NCBI GenBank assembly: GCA_028753945.1
Contig: JAPNXP010000002.1
Coordinates: forward strand, 12,214,001 to 12,278,000
Direction of reading: 5' to 3'
Source: Hexactinellida sp. DTS-2022
Taxonomy: Eukaryota; Porifera; Hexactinellida
Length of the DNA stretch: 64,000 bases
Numbering within the stretch: the stretch's first letter is position 1; the number at the start of each line of letters is the position of its first letter. The position numbers were made by a program, and so were the translations under genes. This document shows, one piece after another, positions 1-12,960 of this stretch. Below the pieces are notes generated by a model that saw only the letters and a program-made list of their open reading frames with translations, was not told the origin of the DNA and did not search any database.

Positions 1-244
1 TAAAATCTCGAGATTAGTTAGTATTATACATATGAAATATATTATTGGCGAATGGGAAATGGGAATTCATATTTAGGGACTTAGTAGATCACATTGATTT
101 ACCTAAGGCGTTCCCATTAGCCTATATTATTATTTTGGCACTCTCCACAGGAGGATTGCCCCGACCCTGTTTTGTAGTTTCGCTAATTGTTACCTATCAG
201 ATATCTGTCATTATGTTGTTTATATGGTAAATTGCAAATTATGC
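1..244. other. AT-rich intergenic debris
   Basis: No gene is visible. A short stretch near 27-50 resembles the interior of the inverted-repeat element at 37933-38349 (shared motif tatgaaatgtattattg with few changes), so this may be the decayed edge of a related copy lying mostly outside the window. Confidence 0.3.
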
Positions 245-252
245 ATTCTATT

Positions 253-416
253 CAGGGCCCGATTAAGCTAGATGGGGGCCTGAGGCACAGCTCAATTTGG
301 GGGCCCCTTAGACCTCCCGATAGAGGCTGGGGGGCCCTTAGACCTCCCGATAGAGCCCATAGAGGCTGGGGGCCTGAGGACTGTGCCTCAGGTGCCTCAT
401 GGTTAATCGGGCACTG
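253..416. mobile_element. hAT-type MITE, 164 bp
   Basis: The ends are inverted repeats: CAGGGCCCGATTAA on the left and TTAATCGGGCACTG on the right. The flanking 8 bp are ATTCTATT (245-252) and ATTATATT (417-424), a target duplication with one mismatch. CAGGG-type ends with an 8-bp duplication are the signature of non-autonomous hAT elements. The interior has two direct copies of a ~31-bp segment containing cttagacctcccgata and codes for nothing. Confidence 0.8.
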
Positions 417-424
417 ATTATATT

Positions 425-1340
425 GACTTTAAAATATCATATTTGGATTCCTCATACACTAAAACCTAGATCGCACGTTTGAAATGTTTCTCTAGCAGCA
501 CTGTGAACTTTTGATAATTCTCATTGTATGGGAAGATGCCACAAAAATCACATATTTTGAGTTAACTGGAATGTAAATATCTCTTAAAAACTCCTTATTC
601 AGGGTGATGGGGTAACTCCTACTAGATGGCATACAGATTTTGGTTCAGATCTGTTGTGAACTCTCGGAGGAGAAGTGAGCACAGACAGACAAACCTACTA
701 CTTTATATATATACATAGATATACAGGTGGTATTTCAGTTTCTGTAATGTTATCATGATTGTGAGGCTGCCATAATCATTTTAAACATCAAAACATATTT
801 TGATGCATACCTATATGATTGTTATCTTACGAAATAAGAAGTCCGTGAAGAATATCATTGTAAAACATAACGAAATTATTTGTACGTAAACAAAAATCCG
901 TGAAAAGTGTATTATGGATACGAAAATCCGGATATTAAAATTCCGGACACGAAAGTGTCAAGAGACCAATTTTCCGAGACGAATTTCCTGAGACAAAAGT
1001 TCAGTATATCAATGAGAATATAGATGTTCTCATTGCAGATTTGAATTCTACATGGTCGAATTACTCTAGGAGCATAATTTCAAATAACTACGTTTATTTA
1101 TACTGAAATACAGCCACATTCCCATTTGTGCCGCACGTGGCAGATACACTTATGCCACTTGATGGATATTGACTAAAATGACGTGAATTCAAAATATTTA
1201 TTTATTTATCACTATAGCAAGATATTTATAGTCATTTCAGAGTAGTTTATACAGCCGTTAATAAGTTACCAGACGACTATTGTGTCTGCAATAAAATTCC
1301 AATTGTTCAAATCATAGACGCAAAGTTTTACAAGTCTGAG
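425..1340. other. Intergenic; possible RTE LINE tail and degenerate repeat
   Basis: Positions ~600-720 (gatggcatacag, then gagcacagacagacaaac and an A/T-rich tail) resemble the 3' end of RTE-type LINEs, recognised by style only. Positions ~840-1000 have a loose tandem motif around cgaaaatccgg, like a decayed copy of the repeats that bound the MULE at 58603-60525. No coding sequence is supported. Confidence 0.3.
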
Positions 1341-1348
1341 GTTCAAGT

Positions 1349-1601
1349 TGGGTGGGCGCGGAGCGAGTGTAGCGAGCGACTCTTTGGGGGTTGGGGGGAC
1401 TTGCCCCCCCGAAAAAGATTGATTGCAACAAAACAATTTTTGAATGAATTATACGTATATTTTACTATCCTAAATTATATTGAACATTTATTTTTTATCC
1501 AGAGGGCACGGTAACACACGCACCATTAATGTTGCCCCTTCAACTTTTACGGGGGGGCCTACGCCTCTCCGCGCCCCCCCCCCTCCCTGTTTGCGCCACT
1601 G
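1349..1601. mobile_element. hAT-type non-autonomous element, degraded left end
   Basis: The right end is a clean hAT-type terminus (gtttgcgccactg, reverse complement CAGTGGCGCAAAC). The left end is degraded (tgggtgggcgcgg). Flanks GTTCAAGT (1341-1348) and GTTCAAAT (1602-1609) agree at 7 of 8 positions, consistent with an 8-bp duplication. The interior has C/G homopolymer runs and no gene. Confidence 0.55.
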
Positions 1602-1609
1602 GTTCAAAT

Positions 1610-2146
1610 ACTTTCGGCTGGTTAGTGTATAGTGATATTATATAATTATATTAGTATTCTAGCACCACGTAATTTCCTTCCGCCGGCCTTGGGCATCCAA
1701 ACCTTGTGGGCCTCGTTATTGTAAATTAAATTTTGAGATCTGATCCTTCAAAATATAGTGGTAAATATCGGTCGGGCATGATAAAAAAGTAGCTAAGGAA
1801 ATAAATTAAAGGAATCTACTTATAAAAATAAAGAAGACAGTAGAAAATGAAATGAGAAGAAAATGGATAACCGAAATATGATGGAAAGTGAAAAAGATGT
1901 GTAGTTTTGAAAGTTGTGAAATAAAACGAGTCTAAAAAACAACGAACAATGAGTGTTTGATATTGAAAATACTCTTCTTGTATTTTTTTTTGAAGAAAAT
2001 CAAATATAAGACGGTAGTGCATCATTTATAGTGATAACTCATTGAATTATAAACAAAGGACATAGTAAATGAGCGTCCTTATATGTAGATGGTCTATAAA
2101 GCCCAAACAAATAAGCCAGTGTCGGGTTCAAGTAATTTTGAAAATA
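1610..2146. other. Intergenic, no gene seen
   Basis: AT-rich sequence without recognisable coding potential. The last ~40 bases (aagtaattttgaaaatacttaagtac) look like the sub-terminal repeats of the hAT element at 13.1-16.4 kb, so this may be an old hAT end that later received the MITE at 2155-2362. Confidence 0.3.
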
Positions 2147-2154
2147 CTTAAGTA

Positions 2155-2362
2155 CAGGGGTGGATCTAGCCACTAAAATTTGGGGGGGTGCAAATTTTGG
2201 ATGGGTGTTGTTTGGGGGGTTGCAAATTTTGGATGAGTTTTTCATTAAATATTCTCGGCCAAGTGTTCAACAAAATAGGACTACAATTCAAAATAGAATG
2301 AAATTTTCCAATAGGATAAAATTTTGGGGGGGTGCGCACCCCCCCCGCTAGATCCACCCCTG
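2155..2362. mobile_element. hAT-type MITE, 208 bp, exact 8-bp TSD
   Basis: Inverted ends CAGGGGTGGATCTAGC and GCTAGATCCACCCCTG are flanked by identical CTTAAGTA at 2147-2154 and 2363-2370. The interior contains two direct copies of ggtgcaaattttggatg (first) and gttgcaaattttggatg (second). A decayed relative lies at 48397-48580 in the opposite orientation. The exact duplication makes this one of the more recent inserts. Confidence 0.9.
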
Positions 2363-2500
2363 CTTAAGTACAAGTACTCCTGAAGATTTCAGGGCTATAC
2401 AGGGGCGTAGGGCCCCATGCCAAGCTGGGGGCTCCACAAGTTTATATTAATCCAATCTAATTAATGATTTACAAATTTAAAAAATGTGTCCAAAATTTGT
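2363..2500. other. Spacer with a stray hAT-like end
   Basis: A CAGGGGCGTAGGGCCCC motif at about 2399 looks like one end of a further hAT-type element, but I find no matching partner. The hairpin array starts shortly after. Confidence 0.3.
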
Positions 2501-5500
2501 TAATCAAAAATCGTAACCCCAGGTGCACATCTGTAACCCATGAGATACCTGTCCTACAAATTTGGGTTCTTAGTTAATTAAACTCTGTTCTGTGGAGAGG
2601 CTACGGAACAATAATAATTTAAAAATCAAAATTGCAGCTGTGCCGACACATGTTCCTTTGGTGGCATTATATTTGTTGGTGGTTTATTGATAGTGCCTCC
2701 AAAGGAACATGCTGTCGGCACAGCTGCAATTTGGATTTTTTTTCACCATGTCATCATCACCAAGAAGGTGTTAAATTATTTCAGAAATGTGTTTCAGACG
2801 GCATCGACCCTTAGAGTGGTGAAGTTTCCATTTAGCTCACTTAATTTTAGAGATATTCAGGTTTCAGTTGAATATAATAGTTGATGACTCAGCATTTTTT
2901 AAGTGCTTGTTGGGTGATCACCCAACACCAACCAACCCATTCGAATTATATAATTCACAAAATTGTATAAATACATTTTATAACGATGTCATCTTCACCT
3001 CAAGGTGTCAGGACCCATTTGTAGAGTTCAATTGATAAATCAATTGATAAATTGGAAGTTTGTTTCTATTTTATATCGCATCTGAGTTAATTAAATTTAG
3101 ATAATTAGTATAAATATTTAATTAACGTATTTATAATTAAACACCATTATTATGACAGCAAAATAAATTCAATTCAATTATTTGTAATAATTATTAATCT
3201 AAATTGAATTTCACTATCATATTTAAATTCAGAGCACTCGATAACCCCAATAATCTAATTAGAACCGTTTCAATAAGTTAAACACAGAGCGAATAATTAG
3301 AAGTAAATATGTCATGTATCCATTGTGGAAGAATATTCTAGCAGAAATAAATATAAACACATAATCTGTTCTTATTATGGAATGTAAAGTCTTAGATTTC
3401 AATTGGAAAATGGAAGCCTACTCGATCCTAACAAGTTAAAGCAATATATTTATCGCAAGTTGAAACAATAGAGTAAGATTTAACAAGTTAAACCAATATA
3501 ATTATTACAAGTTGAAACAATAGAATTAGATTTAATAGTTTTATTGAAATTGAAGTGTGAGTAAACAAAGAAATTTCAACCCCCATTTATGGCAGAAATT
3601 AAACCCATTATTGAAAATTTTTATCCCATCAGACGCAGAATTTTATGATGAATCCAATGGTGAAATAAAAAGTTGGTGGTTTAGTATAACATTTTTTAGT
3701 TATGGACCAGAAATTCGTTAAAAGGTGTTAAAGATGTGTCCAAAATTTTTTATCAAAAATCGTAACCCCAGGTGCAAATTAGACGGTCCTATCGCACCTA
3801 CATGCCAAGTTTCAGACGATCAACAATAAAGGTCCTGGCCAAGGCACCGTCTACGGAGAAAAAATAAAATAAAAAAAATCAAAAATTGCAGCCTGTGCCG
3901 ACGCAAGTTCCTTTGGTGGCACTATATTTTGGTGGTGGTTTATTGATAGTGCCTCCAAAGGAACATGCTGTCGGCACAAACTGCAATTTTGGATTTTTTT
4001 CGCTAAGTCATCAACGCCCAAGGTGTGAAGAACCATTTGTTAATTGGTCGGAATCACAAGGAACGGTAGATAAATTTGAAGTAAGTTTCTATCATAAACC
4101 ATCTTGAGTTTAATGCCATTCATTCATTATGTATTGATAATAAGTTATATTATTAGTTATTTATTTTAGCAATGTTATCCATGGTTGGTTGAGTTGAGTC
4201 AACAAATTCCTTATATTATATTATTTAATTTAATCAATTGTATAGTAATACTACAATTAAATAGAAGCCAGCTGGAATTTATAAGTTAAATCAATATAAT
4301 TATCGCAAGTTGAATCACTAGAGTAGGATTTAACAAGTTAAATCAAAATAATTATTACAAGTTGAAACAATAGAATTAGATTTAACACTTTACTGAAATT
4401 GAAGTGTGAGTAAACAAAGAAATTTCAACACCCATTTATGGCAGAAATTGACCCCTTTATTGAAAAATTAGTTATCCCATCAGACGCAGAATTTTATGGC
4501 GAATCCAAATGTGAAATAAAATTTGGGGGTTTAGTAAAACATATTTTGAGTTATGGACCAGACAAAATTTGAAAGGTGTCAAAGATTTGTCAAAAATTTC
4601 TTAATCAAAAATCGTAACCCCAGGTGCAGATTAGACGGTCCCATCGCACCTACATGCCAAGTTTAAGCCCATCAACTATAAAGCTCTGGCCAGGGCACCG
4701 TCTACGGAGAAAAATAGAAAAAAATCCAAAATTGCAGCTGTGCCGACGCATGTTCCTTTGGTGGCACTATATTTTGGTGGTGGTTTATTGATAGTGCCTC
4801 CAAAGGAACATCCTGTCCGCACAGCTGCAATTTTGGATTTTTTTTTCGCCAAGTCATCATCACTATGAAGGTGTTAAATTATTTCAGAAAAGTGTTTCAG
4901 AAGGCAATGACCCTTAGAGTGTTGGAAGTTTCCATTTAGCTCACTTAATTTTAGAGATATTCAAGTTTGAGTAGAATATAATAAGTGATGAGTCAGCATT
5001 TTTTATGTGCGTGTTGGGTGATCACCCAACACCACCCAACCCATTCGAAATATATAATTCACAAAATTGTCAAAACTCATTTTTTTTACGATGTCATCAT
5101 CACCTCAAGGTGTCAAAATCCACTTTTATAGGTGTTACGTGGCATAAGGATCAATTGATAAATTGGAAGTTTGTTTCTATCTTATTTGATTTCTGAGATT
5201 TATGATATTTAATTAATTAGTATAAATAATAATTAATATTATTTATTATTTAACACCAATTTCAATGTCAACTTACAATTATTAAATTAAATTATTTTGT
5301 CATGAATAATTAATTAATTATTTTGTTATCTAATTTCAATTAAGCACTCTCGATAACCCCTAATAAACAAATTATAAGCATCTATATAAGTAATATACTG
5401 ACTGAATTAATTATAATTAATTACGTCAGTATATTAAGAGTGCAATAATATTCTCGCAGAAGTAAATATAATCACATAATCTGTCGTTGTTGTGAAATAT

Positions 5501-8500
5501 ATAATCTTTTTTTCCAATTGGAAAATAGAAGCCTACTCGATCTCACAAGTTGAATCAATATTATAATAACGAGTTGAAACAATAGAATTAGATTTAACAC
5601 TTTCAATTGAACTGAAGTGTTAGTAAACAAAGGAAACTTGCAACTCAATTGTGGCACAAACTAAGTACAATTTGAAAATTCGTGCACTGTGAAAAGGTGT
5701 AGAATTTAATTCTCTATCGAATGCATATAAATTGATTATTCGCGCACTATTTATTGTTCTTTTTCTAACATTAAACAGGTGCAAAAATGTGTCCAAAAAA
5801 ATGTGATATAATATCGTGACCCCAGGTGCACATCTGTAACCCATGAGACACATATCCTGAAAATTTGGGCTCTTAGTTAATTAAACTCTGTTCTGTGGAC
5901 GATCTACGGACTAATAATAAAAAAATCCAAAATTGCAGCCTGTGCCGACGCATGTTCCTTTGGTGGCACTATATTTTGTTGGTTGTTTATTTATAGTGCC
6001 TCCAAAAGAACATGCTGTCGGCGAGGCTGCAATTTTGGATTTTTTTTTCGCCATGTCATCATCACTATGAAGGTGTTAAATTATTTCACAAAAGGTGTTA
6101 CAGAAGGCATCGACCCTTAGAGTGGTGGAAGTTTCCATTTAGTTCATATAATTTTAGAGATATTCAAGTTTGAGTAGAATATAATAGCTGATGACTCAGC
6201 ATTTTTTATGTGTGTGTTGGGTCATCACCCAACATCAACTAACCCATTTTAAATATCGAATTAACAAAATTGTAAAAATACATTTTTTTGACGATGTCAT
6301 AATCACCTCAAGGTGTCAAGACCCACTTGTATAGGTGGTACCTGGCATAAGGACCAATTGATTAATTGAAAGTTTGTTTCTATCTTGTATCATCTCTGAG
6401 ATTAATGAAATTTATCTAATTAGTATAAATATTTAATTTATTTATTTATTATTTAACACCATTATTATATACAGCAAAATAAATTAAGTTCAATTATTTG
6501 CAATTATTATTAATTTAAATTGAATTTCACTATAATATTTGAATTCCACGCACTCGATAACCCCAATAATCTATTTGGAACCGTCTATAAGTTAAATACA
6601 AAATGAATTAATTATAATTAATTAAGTCAGTCATTAATTGTGCAACAATATTCTCTCCGAAATAAATATAATCACTTAATCTGTCGTTGTTGTGGAATGT
6701 AAAATCTTAACGGTTCTATCATAAACCATCTTTAGTTTAATGCCATTCATTCATTATGAAATGATAATAAATTATATTATTAGTTATTTATTTTAGCAAT
6801 GTTATCCATGGTTGGTTGAGTTGAGTCAACAAATTCCTTATATTATATTATTTAATTTAATCAATTGTATAGTAATACTACAATTAAATAGAAGCCAGCT
6901 GGAATTTATAAGTTAAATCAATATAATTATCGCAAGTTGAATCACTAGAGTAGGATTTAACAAGTTAAATCAAAATAATTATTACAAGTTGAAACAATGG
7001 AATTAGATTTAACACTTTACTGAAATTGAAGTGTGAGTAAACAAAGAAATTTCAACCCCCATTTATGGCAGAAATTGACCCCTTTATTGAAAAATTTCTT
7101 CTCCCATCAGACGCAGAATTTTATGGCGAATCCAAATGTGAAATAAAATTTTGGGGTTTAGTAAAACATTTTTTGAGTTATGGACCAGACAAATTTTGAA
7201 AGGTGTTAAAGATGTGTCAAAAATTTGTTAATACAAAATCGTAACCCCAGGTGCAAATTAGACGTCGACTCCGAATCTACATGCCAAGTTTCAGCCCTCT
7301 ATGTATACAGGTGTGGCCAGGGCACCTGCTACGGAGAAATAATAATAATAATAATAATAAAAATCCAAAATTGCAGCCTGTGCCGACGCATGTTCCTTGG
7401 GGGGCACTATATTTTGGTTGTGGTTTATTGACAGTGCCTCCAAAGGAACATGCTGTCGGCACAAGCTGCAATTTTGGATTTTTTTTCGCCATGTCATCAT
7501 CACTATGAAGGTGTTAAATTATTTCAAAAAGGTGTTACAGAAGGCAACGACCCTTATTGAGATGTAAGTTTCGTTTTTGATCACTTCATTTCAAAGATAT
7601 TCAAGTTTCAGTAGAATATAATAGCTGATGACTCAGCATTTTTTATGTGAGTGTTGGGTCATCACCCAACATCAACTAACCCATTTTAAATATCGAATTA
7701 ACTAAATTGTAAAAACACATTTTTTTGACGATGTCATAATCACCTCAAGGTGTCAGGACCCACTTGTATAGGTGGTACGTGGCATAGGGACCAATTGATA
7801 AATTGAAAGTTTGTTTCTATCCTGAATCATCTCTGAAATTAATGAAATTTAGCTAATTAGTATAAATATTTAATTAATTTATAATTATTTAACACCATTA
7901 TTATATACAGCAAAATAAATTAAGTTCAATTATTTGCAATTATTATTAATTTAAATTGAATTTCACTATAAAATTTGAATTCTACGTACTCGATAACCCC
8001 AATAATCCAATTGGAACCGTCTATAAGTTAAATACAAAATGAATTAATTATAATTAATTAAGTCAGTCATTAATTGTGCAACAATATTCTCTCCGAAATA
8101 AATATAATCACTTAATCTGTCGTTGTTGTGGAATGTAAAATCTTAACGGTTCTATCATAAACCATCTTGAGTTTAATGCCATTCATTCATTATGTATTGA
8201 TAATAAGGTATATTATCTGTTATTTATTTTAGCAATGTTATCCATGGTTGGTTGAGTGAGTCAACAAATTCCTTATATTATATTATTTTATTTAATCCAT
8301 TGTATAGTAATACTACAATTAAATAGAAACCAGCTGGAATTTATAAGTAAAATCAATATAATTATCGCAAGTTGAATCACTAGAGTAGGATTTAACAAGT
8401 TAAATCAATATAATTATTACAAGTTGAAACAATAGAATTAGATTTAACACTTTACTGAAATTGAAGTGTCAGTAAACAAAGAAATTTTAACCCCCATTTA

Positions 8501-11500
8501 TGGCAGAAATTGACCCCTTTAGTGAAAAATTTCTTCTCCCAACAGACGCAGAATTTTAAGATGAATCCAAATATGAAATAAAATTTGGGGGTTTAGTAAA
8601 ACATATTTTGAGTTATGGACCAGACAAATTTTGAAAGGTGTTAAAGATGTGTGCAAAATTTCGTAATCAAAAATCGTAACCCCAGGTGCAAATTAAACGT
8701 CGACTCCGAACCTACATTCCAAGTTTCAGCCCTCTATGTATATAGGTGTGGCCAGGGCACCTGCTACGGAGAAATAAAAAAATCCAAAATTGCAGCTGTG
8801 CCGACGCATGTTCCTTTGGTGGCACTATATTTTGTTGGTGGGTTATTGATAGTGCCTCCAAAAGAACATGCTGTCAGCACATCTGCAATTTTGGATTTTT
8901 TTTCGCCAAGTCATCAACGCCTCAAGGTGTCATGATCCATTTGTTAATTGATCCGAGCCACAAGGACGGGAGATAAATTTGAAGTTTGTTTCTATCATAA
9001 ACCATCTTGAGTTTAATGCCATTCATTCATTATGTATTGATAATAAATTATATTATTAGTTATTTATTTTAGCAATGTTATCCATGGTTGGTTGAGTTGA
9101 GTCAACAAATTCCTTATATTATATTATTTAATTTAATCAATTGTATAGTAATACTAAAATTAAATAGAAGCCAGCTGGAATTTATAAGTTAAATCAATAT
9201 AATTATCGCAAGTTGAATCACTAGAGTAGGATTTAACAAGTTAAATCAATATAATTATTACAAGTTGAAACAATAGAATTAGATTTAACACTTTACTGAA
9301 ATTGAAGTGTCAGTAAACAAAGAAATTTCAACCCCCATTTATGGCAGAAATTGACCCCTTTATTGAAAAATTTCTTCTCCCATCAGACGCAGAATTTTAT
9401 GGCGAATCCAAATGTGAAATAAAATTTTGGGGTTTAGTAAAACATTTTTTGAGTTATGGACCAGACAAATTTTGAAAGGTGTTAAAGATGTGTCAAGAAT
9501 TTGTTAATACAAAATCGTAACCCCAGGTGCAAATTAGACGTCGACTCCGAATCTACATGCCAAGTTTCAGCCCTCTATGTATACAGGTGTGGCCAGGGCA
9601 CCTGCTACGGAGAAATAATAATAATAAAATCCAAAATTGCACCCTGTGCCGACGCATGTTCCTTTGGTGGCACTATATTTTGTTGGTTGTTTATTGATAG
9701 TGCCTCCAAAGGAACATGCTGTCGGCGCAGGCTGCAATTTTGGATTTTTTTTGCCAAGTCATCAACGCCCAAGGTGTGAAGAAGCATTTGTTAATTGGTC
9801 CGAGTCACAAGCAACGGTAGATAAATTTGAAGTTTGTTTCTATCTTAAACCATCTAGAGTTTAATGCCATTCATTCATTATGTATTGATAATAAATTATA
9901 TTATTAGTTAGTTATTTTAGCAATGTTATCCACGGTGATTTGAGTTTAGTCAACAAATTCCTTATATTATTATATTTTATTTAATCCATTGTATAGTAAT
10001 ACTAGAATTAAATAGAAGCCAGCTGGAATTTATAAGTTGAATCAATTTAATTATCGCAAGTTGAAACACTAGTGAAAGCTTTAACAAGTTAAATCAATAT
10101 AATTATTACAAGTTGAAACAATAGAATTAGATTTAACACTTTACTGAAATTGAAGTGTCAGTAAACAAAGAAATTTTAACCCCCATTTATGGCAGAAATT
10201 GACCCCTTTAGTGAAAAATTTCTTCTCCCAACAGACGCAGAATTTTAAGATGAATCCAAATATGAAATAAAATTTGGGGGTTTAGTAAAACATATTTTGA
10301 GTTATGGACCAGACAAATTTTGAAAGGTGTTAAAGATGTGTGCAAAATTTCGTAATCAAAAATCGTAACCCCAGGTGCAAATTAAACGTCGACTCCGAAC
10401 CTACATTCCAAGTTTCAGCCCTCTATGTATATAGGTGTGGCCAGGGCACCTGCTACGGAGAAATAAAAAAATCCAAAATTGCAGCTGTGCCGACGCATGT
10501 TCCTTTGGTGGCACTATATTTTGTTGGTGGGTTATTGATAGTGCCTCCAAAAGAACATGCTGTCAGCACATCTGCAATTTTGGATTTTTTTTCGCCAAGT
10601 CATCAACGCCTCAAGGTGTCATGATCCATTTGTTAATTGATCCGAGCCACAAGGACGGGAGATAAATTTGAAGTTTGTTTCTATCATAAACCATCTTGAG
10701 TTTAATGCCATTCATTCATTATGTATTGATAATAAATTATATTATTAGTTATTTATTTTAGCAATGTTATCCATGGTTGGTTGAGTTGAGTCAACAAATT
10801 CCTTATATTATATTATTTAATTTAATCAATTGTATAGTAATACTAAAATTAAATAGAAGCCAGCTGGAATTTATAAGTTAAATCAATATAATTATCGCAA
10901 GTTGAATCACTAGAGTAGGATTTAACAAGTTAAATCAATATAATTATTACAAGTTGAAACAATAGAATTAGATTTAACACTTTACTGAAATTGAAGTGTC
11001 AGTAAACAAAGAAATTTCAACCCCCATTTATGGCAGAAATTGACCCCTTTATTGAAAAATTTCTTCTCCCATCAGACGCAGAATTTTATGGCGAATCCAA
11101 ATGTGAAATAAAATTTTGGGGTTTAGTAAAACATTTTTTGAGTTATGGACCAGACAAATTTTGAAAGGTGTTAAAGATGTGTCAAGAATTTGTTAATACA
11201 AAATCGTAACCCCAGGTGCAAATTAGACGTCGACTCCGAATCTACATGCCAAGTTTCAGCCCTCTATGTATACAGGTGTGGCCAGGGCACCTGCTACGGA
11301 GAAATAATAATAATAAAATCCAAAATTGCACCCTGTGCCGACGCATGTTCCTTTGGTGGCACTATATTTTGTTGGTTGTTTATTGATAGTGCCTCCAAAG
11401 GAACATGCTGTCGGCGCAGGCTGCAATTTTGGATTTTTTTTGCCAAGTCATCAACGCCCAAGGTGTGAAGAAGCATTTGTTAATTGGTCCGAGTCACAAG

Positions 11501-12172
11501 CAACGGTAGATAAATTTGAAGTTTGTTTCTATCTTAAACCATCTAGAGTTTAATGCCATTCATTCATTATGTATTGATAATAAATTATATTATTAGTTAG
11601 TTATTTTAGCAATGTTATCCACGGTGATTTGAGTTTAGTCAACAAATTCCTTATATTATTATATTTTATTTAATCCATTGTATAGTAATACTAGAATTAA
11701 ATAGAAGCCAGCTGGAATTTATAAGTTGAATCAATTTAATTATCGCAAGTTGAAACACTAGTGAAAGCTTTAACAAGTTAAATCAATATAATTATTACAA
11801 GTTGAAACAATAGAATTAGATTTAACACTTTTACTGAAATTGAAGTGTGAGTAAACAAAGAAATTTCGAACCCCCATTTATGGCAGAAATTAAACCATTT
11901 ATTGAAAATTCTCTTCACCGATCAGACGCAGAATTTTATGGTGAATCCAAATATGAAATAAAATTTGGGGGTTTAGTAAAAGAATTTTTGAGTTATGGAC
12001 CAGACAAAATTTGAAAGGTGTTAAAGATGTGTCCAAAATTTGTTAATAAAAAATCGTAACCCCAGGTGCAAATTAGACGGTCCCATCGCACCTACATGCC
12101 AAGTTTCAACCCATCAACAATTAAGCTCTGGCCATTGCACCGTCTACGGAGAAAAAAAAAAAAAATAATAAA
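2500..12172 (+). repeat. Hairpin-bearing tandem array 1 (9 units)
   Basis: Units share: block A, ending in gtaaccccaggtgca... and (c)tacgga; then a ~118-bp hairpin; then one of two types of downstream block. Hairpins lie at 2624-2739, 3877-3995, 4723-4839, 5924-6041, 7362-7480, 8781-8897, 9628-9746, 10470-10586 and 11317-11435. The left arm runs aatccaaaattgcag...ggtggcactat and the right arm atagtgcctcc...ctgcaattttggatt, with a ~20-nt loop. Spacings fall into classes: ~845 bp (4 intervals), ~1200-1250 bp (2) and ~1420-1440 bp (2). The long class carries a block with tgttgggtgatcacccaac; the short class carries one with gccattcattcattatg. No ORF is conserved, since the short ORFs follow the hairpin in several frames. 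The element class is not recognised. Confidence 0.85.
8394..11827 (+). repeat. Near-exact tandem duplication, period 1,689 bp
   Basis: Sequence from ~8394 recurs from ~10083 and I find no difference until ~11827, where one extra T appears (actttt versus acttt). Each period holds two ~845-bp hairpin units, so the duplicated block is a two-unit higher-order repeat. The identity contrasts with clear divergence between the other units, so it is either a very recent event or an assembly artefact. Confidence 0.85.
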
Positions 12173-12960
12173 AATAATAATAATAAAGGCAGTGATTCCA
12201 ATACTGGGCCACTATACTATAGTATAGTCGGCACAGTAATAAAAATAATAATAAAGGCAGTGATTCTAATACTGGGCCACTATACTATAGTATAGTCGGC
12301 ACAGTAAAAATAATAAAAATAAAAATAAAGGCAGTAAGATTAGAACTGGGCCACTATACTATAGTATAGTCGGCACAGTAATAATAAAGGCAGTGATTCC
12401 AATACTGGGCCACTATACTATAGTATAGTCGGCACAGTAATAACCAAGGCAGTAAGATTAGAACTGGGCCACTATACTATAGTATAGTCGGCACAGTAAT
12501 AAGAATAATAATAATATACAATAAAGGCAGTAAGATTAGAACTGGGCCACTACACTATAGTATAGTCGGCACAGTAAAAATATTAAAGGCAGTGATTTCA
12601 ATACTGGCCCGCAGTGCTCGACAAAATAAAATTTTGATGGTGGCTAATTAAGCCAGCACCTCACTTTTTCTGGTGGCTAAAGAATAAACAAAGGCCGATT
12701 TAACAAACCACTGATAACTTAACAAAGTTCTAATGTCGTAAAACAACACTCGTATTAATAACAAATAATGCAAAGATAAATATAATCTACACCACGTCAA
12801 ATAATCCACAATTCATGGTAGATTAGTTAAGCCACCAAGGTAATATTTGGTGGCTTAAATAAGATTTTTGGTGTCTAACGCCACCAAACCACCGAATTTG
12901 TCGAGTACTGATACTGGGCCACTATACTAAAGTATAGTCCAGTAAAAAGAACAAATTGAT
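12173..12960 (+). repeat. Palindromic minisatellite, cluster 1
   Basis: About seven copies of a 35-bp near-palindrome (actgggccactatactatag and the complementary half ending tcggcacagt), separated by 17-18-bp spacers such as aaggcagtgattctaat or aaggcagtaagattaga and by short AAT runs. The two halves differ by one mismatch and one extra G. The cluster starts directly after a block-A end (ctacggag), where a hairpin would otherwise stand. It is interrupted by the MITE at 12612-12910. Confidence 0.85.
12612..12910. mobile_element. hAT-type MITE in the minisatellite
   Basis: Inverted ends CAGTGCTCGACAAA and TTTGTCGAGTACTG. It splits a minisatellite unit: the unit text atactgg(g)cc appears on both sides (atactggcccg left, atactgggccac right), consistent with an imperfect target duplication. 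The interior mentions no gene; it carries tggtggctaa/ttagccacca-like sub-terminal inverted motifs. Confidence 0.7.

Noticed and set aside
2624-2739. Hairpins as microRNA precursors
   Set aside because: Arms of ~50 bp could fold like precursors, but nothing in the sequence shows processing, and tandem repeat origin explains the copies; small-RNA data would be needed.
8651-11468. Repeated 75-94-codon open frames across the hairpins
   Set aside because: They overlap in several frames and both strands, depend on hairpin text, and begin or end at random in different units.
12173-12600. Regular palindromic repeats resembling a CRISPR array
   Set aside because: Eukaryotic context, no cas genes, and the spacers are a few recurring variants plus AAT runs instead of unique sequences.
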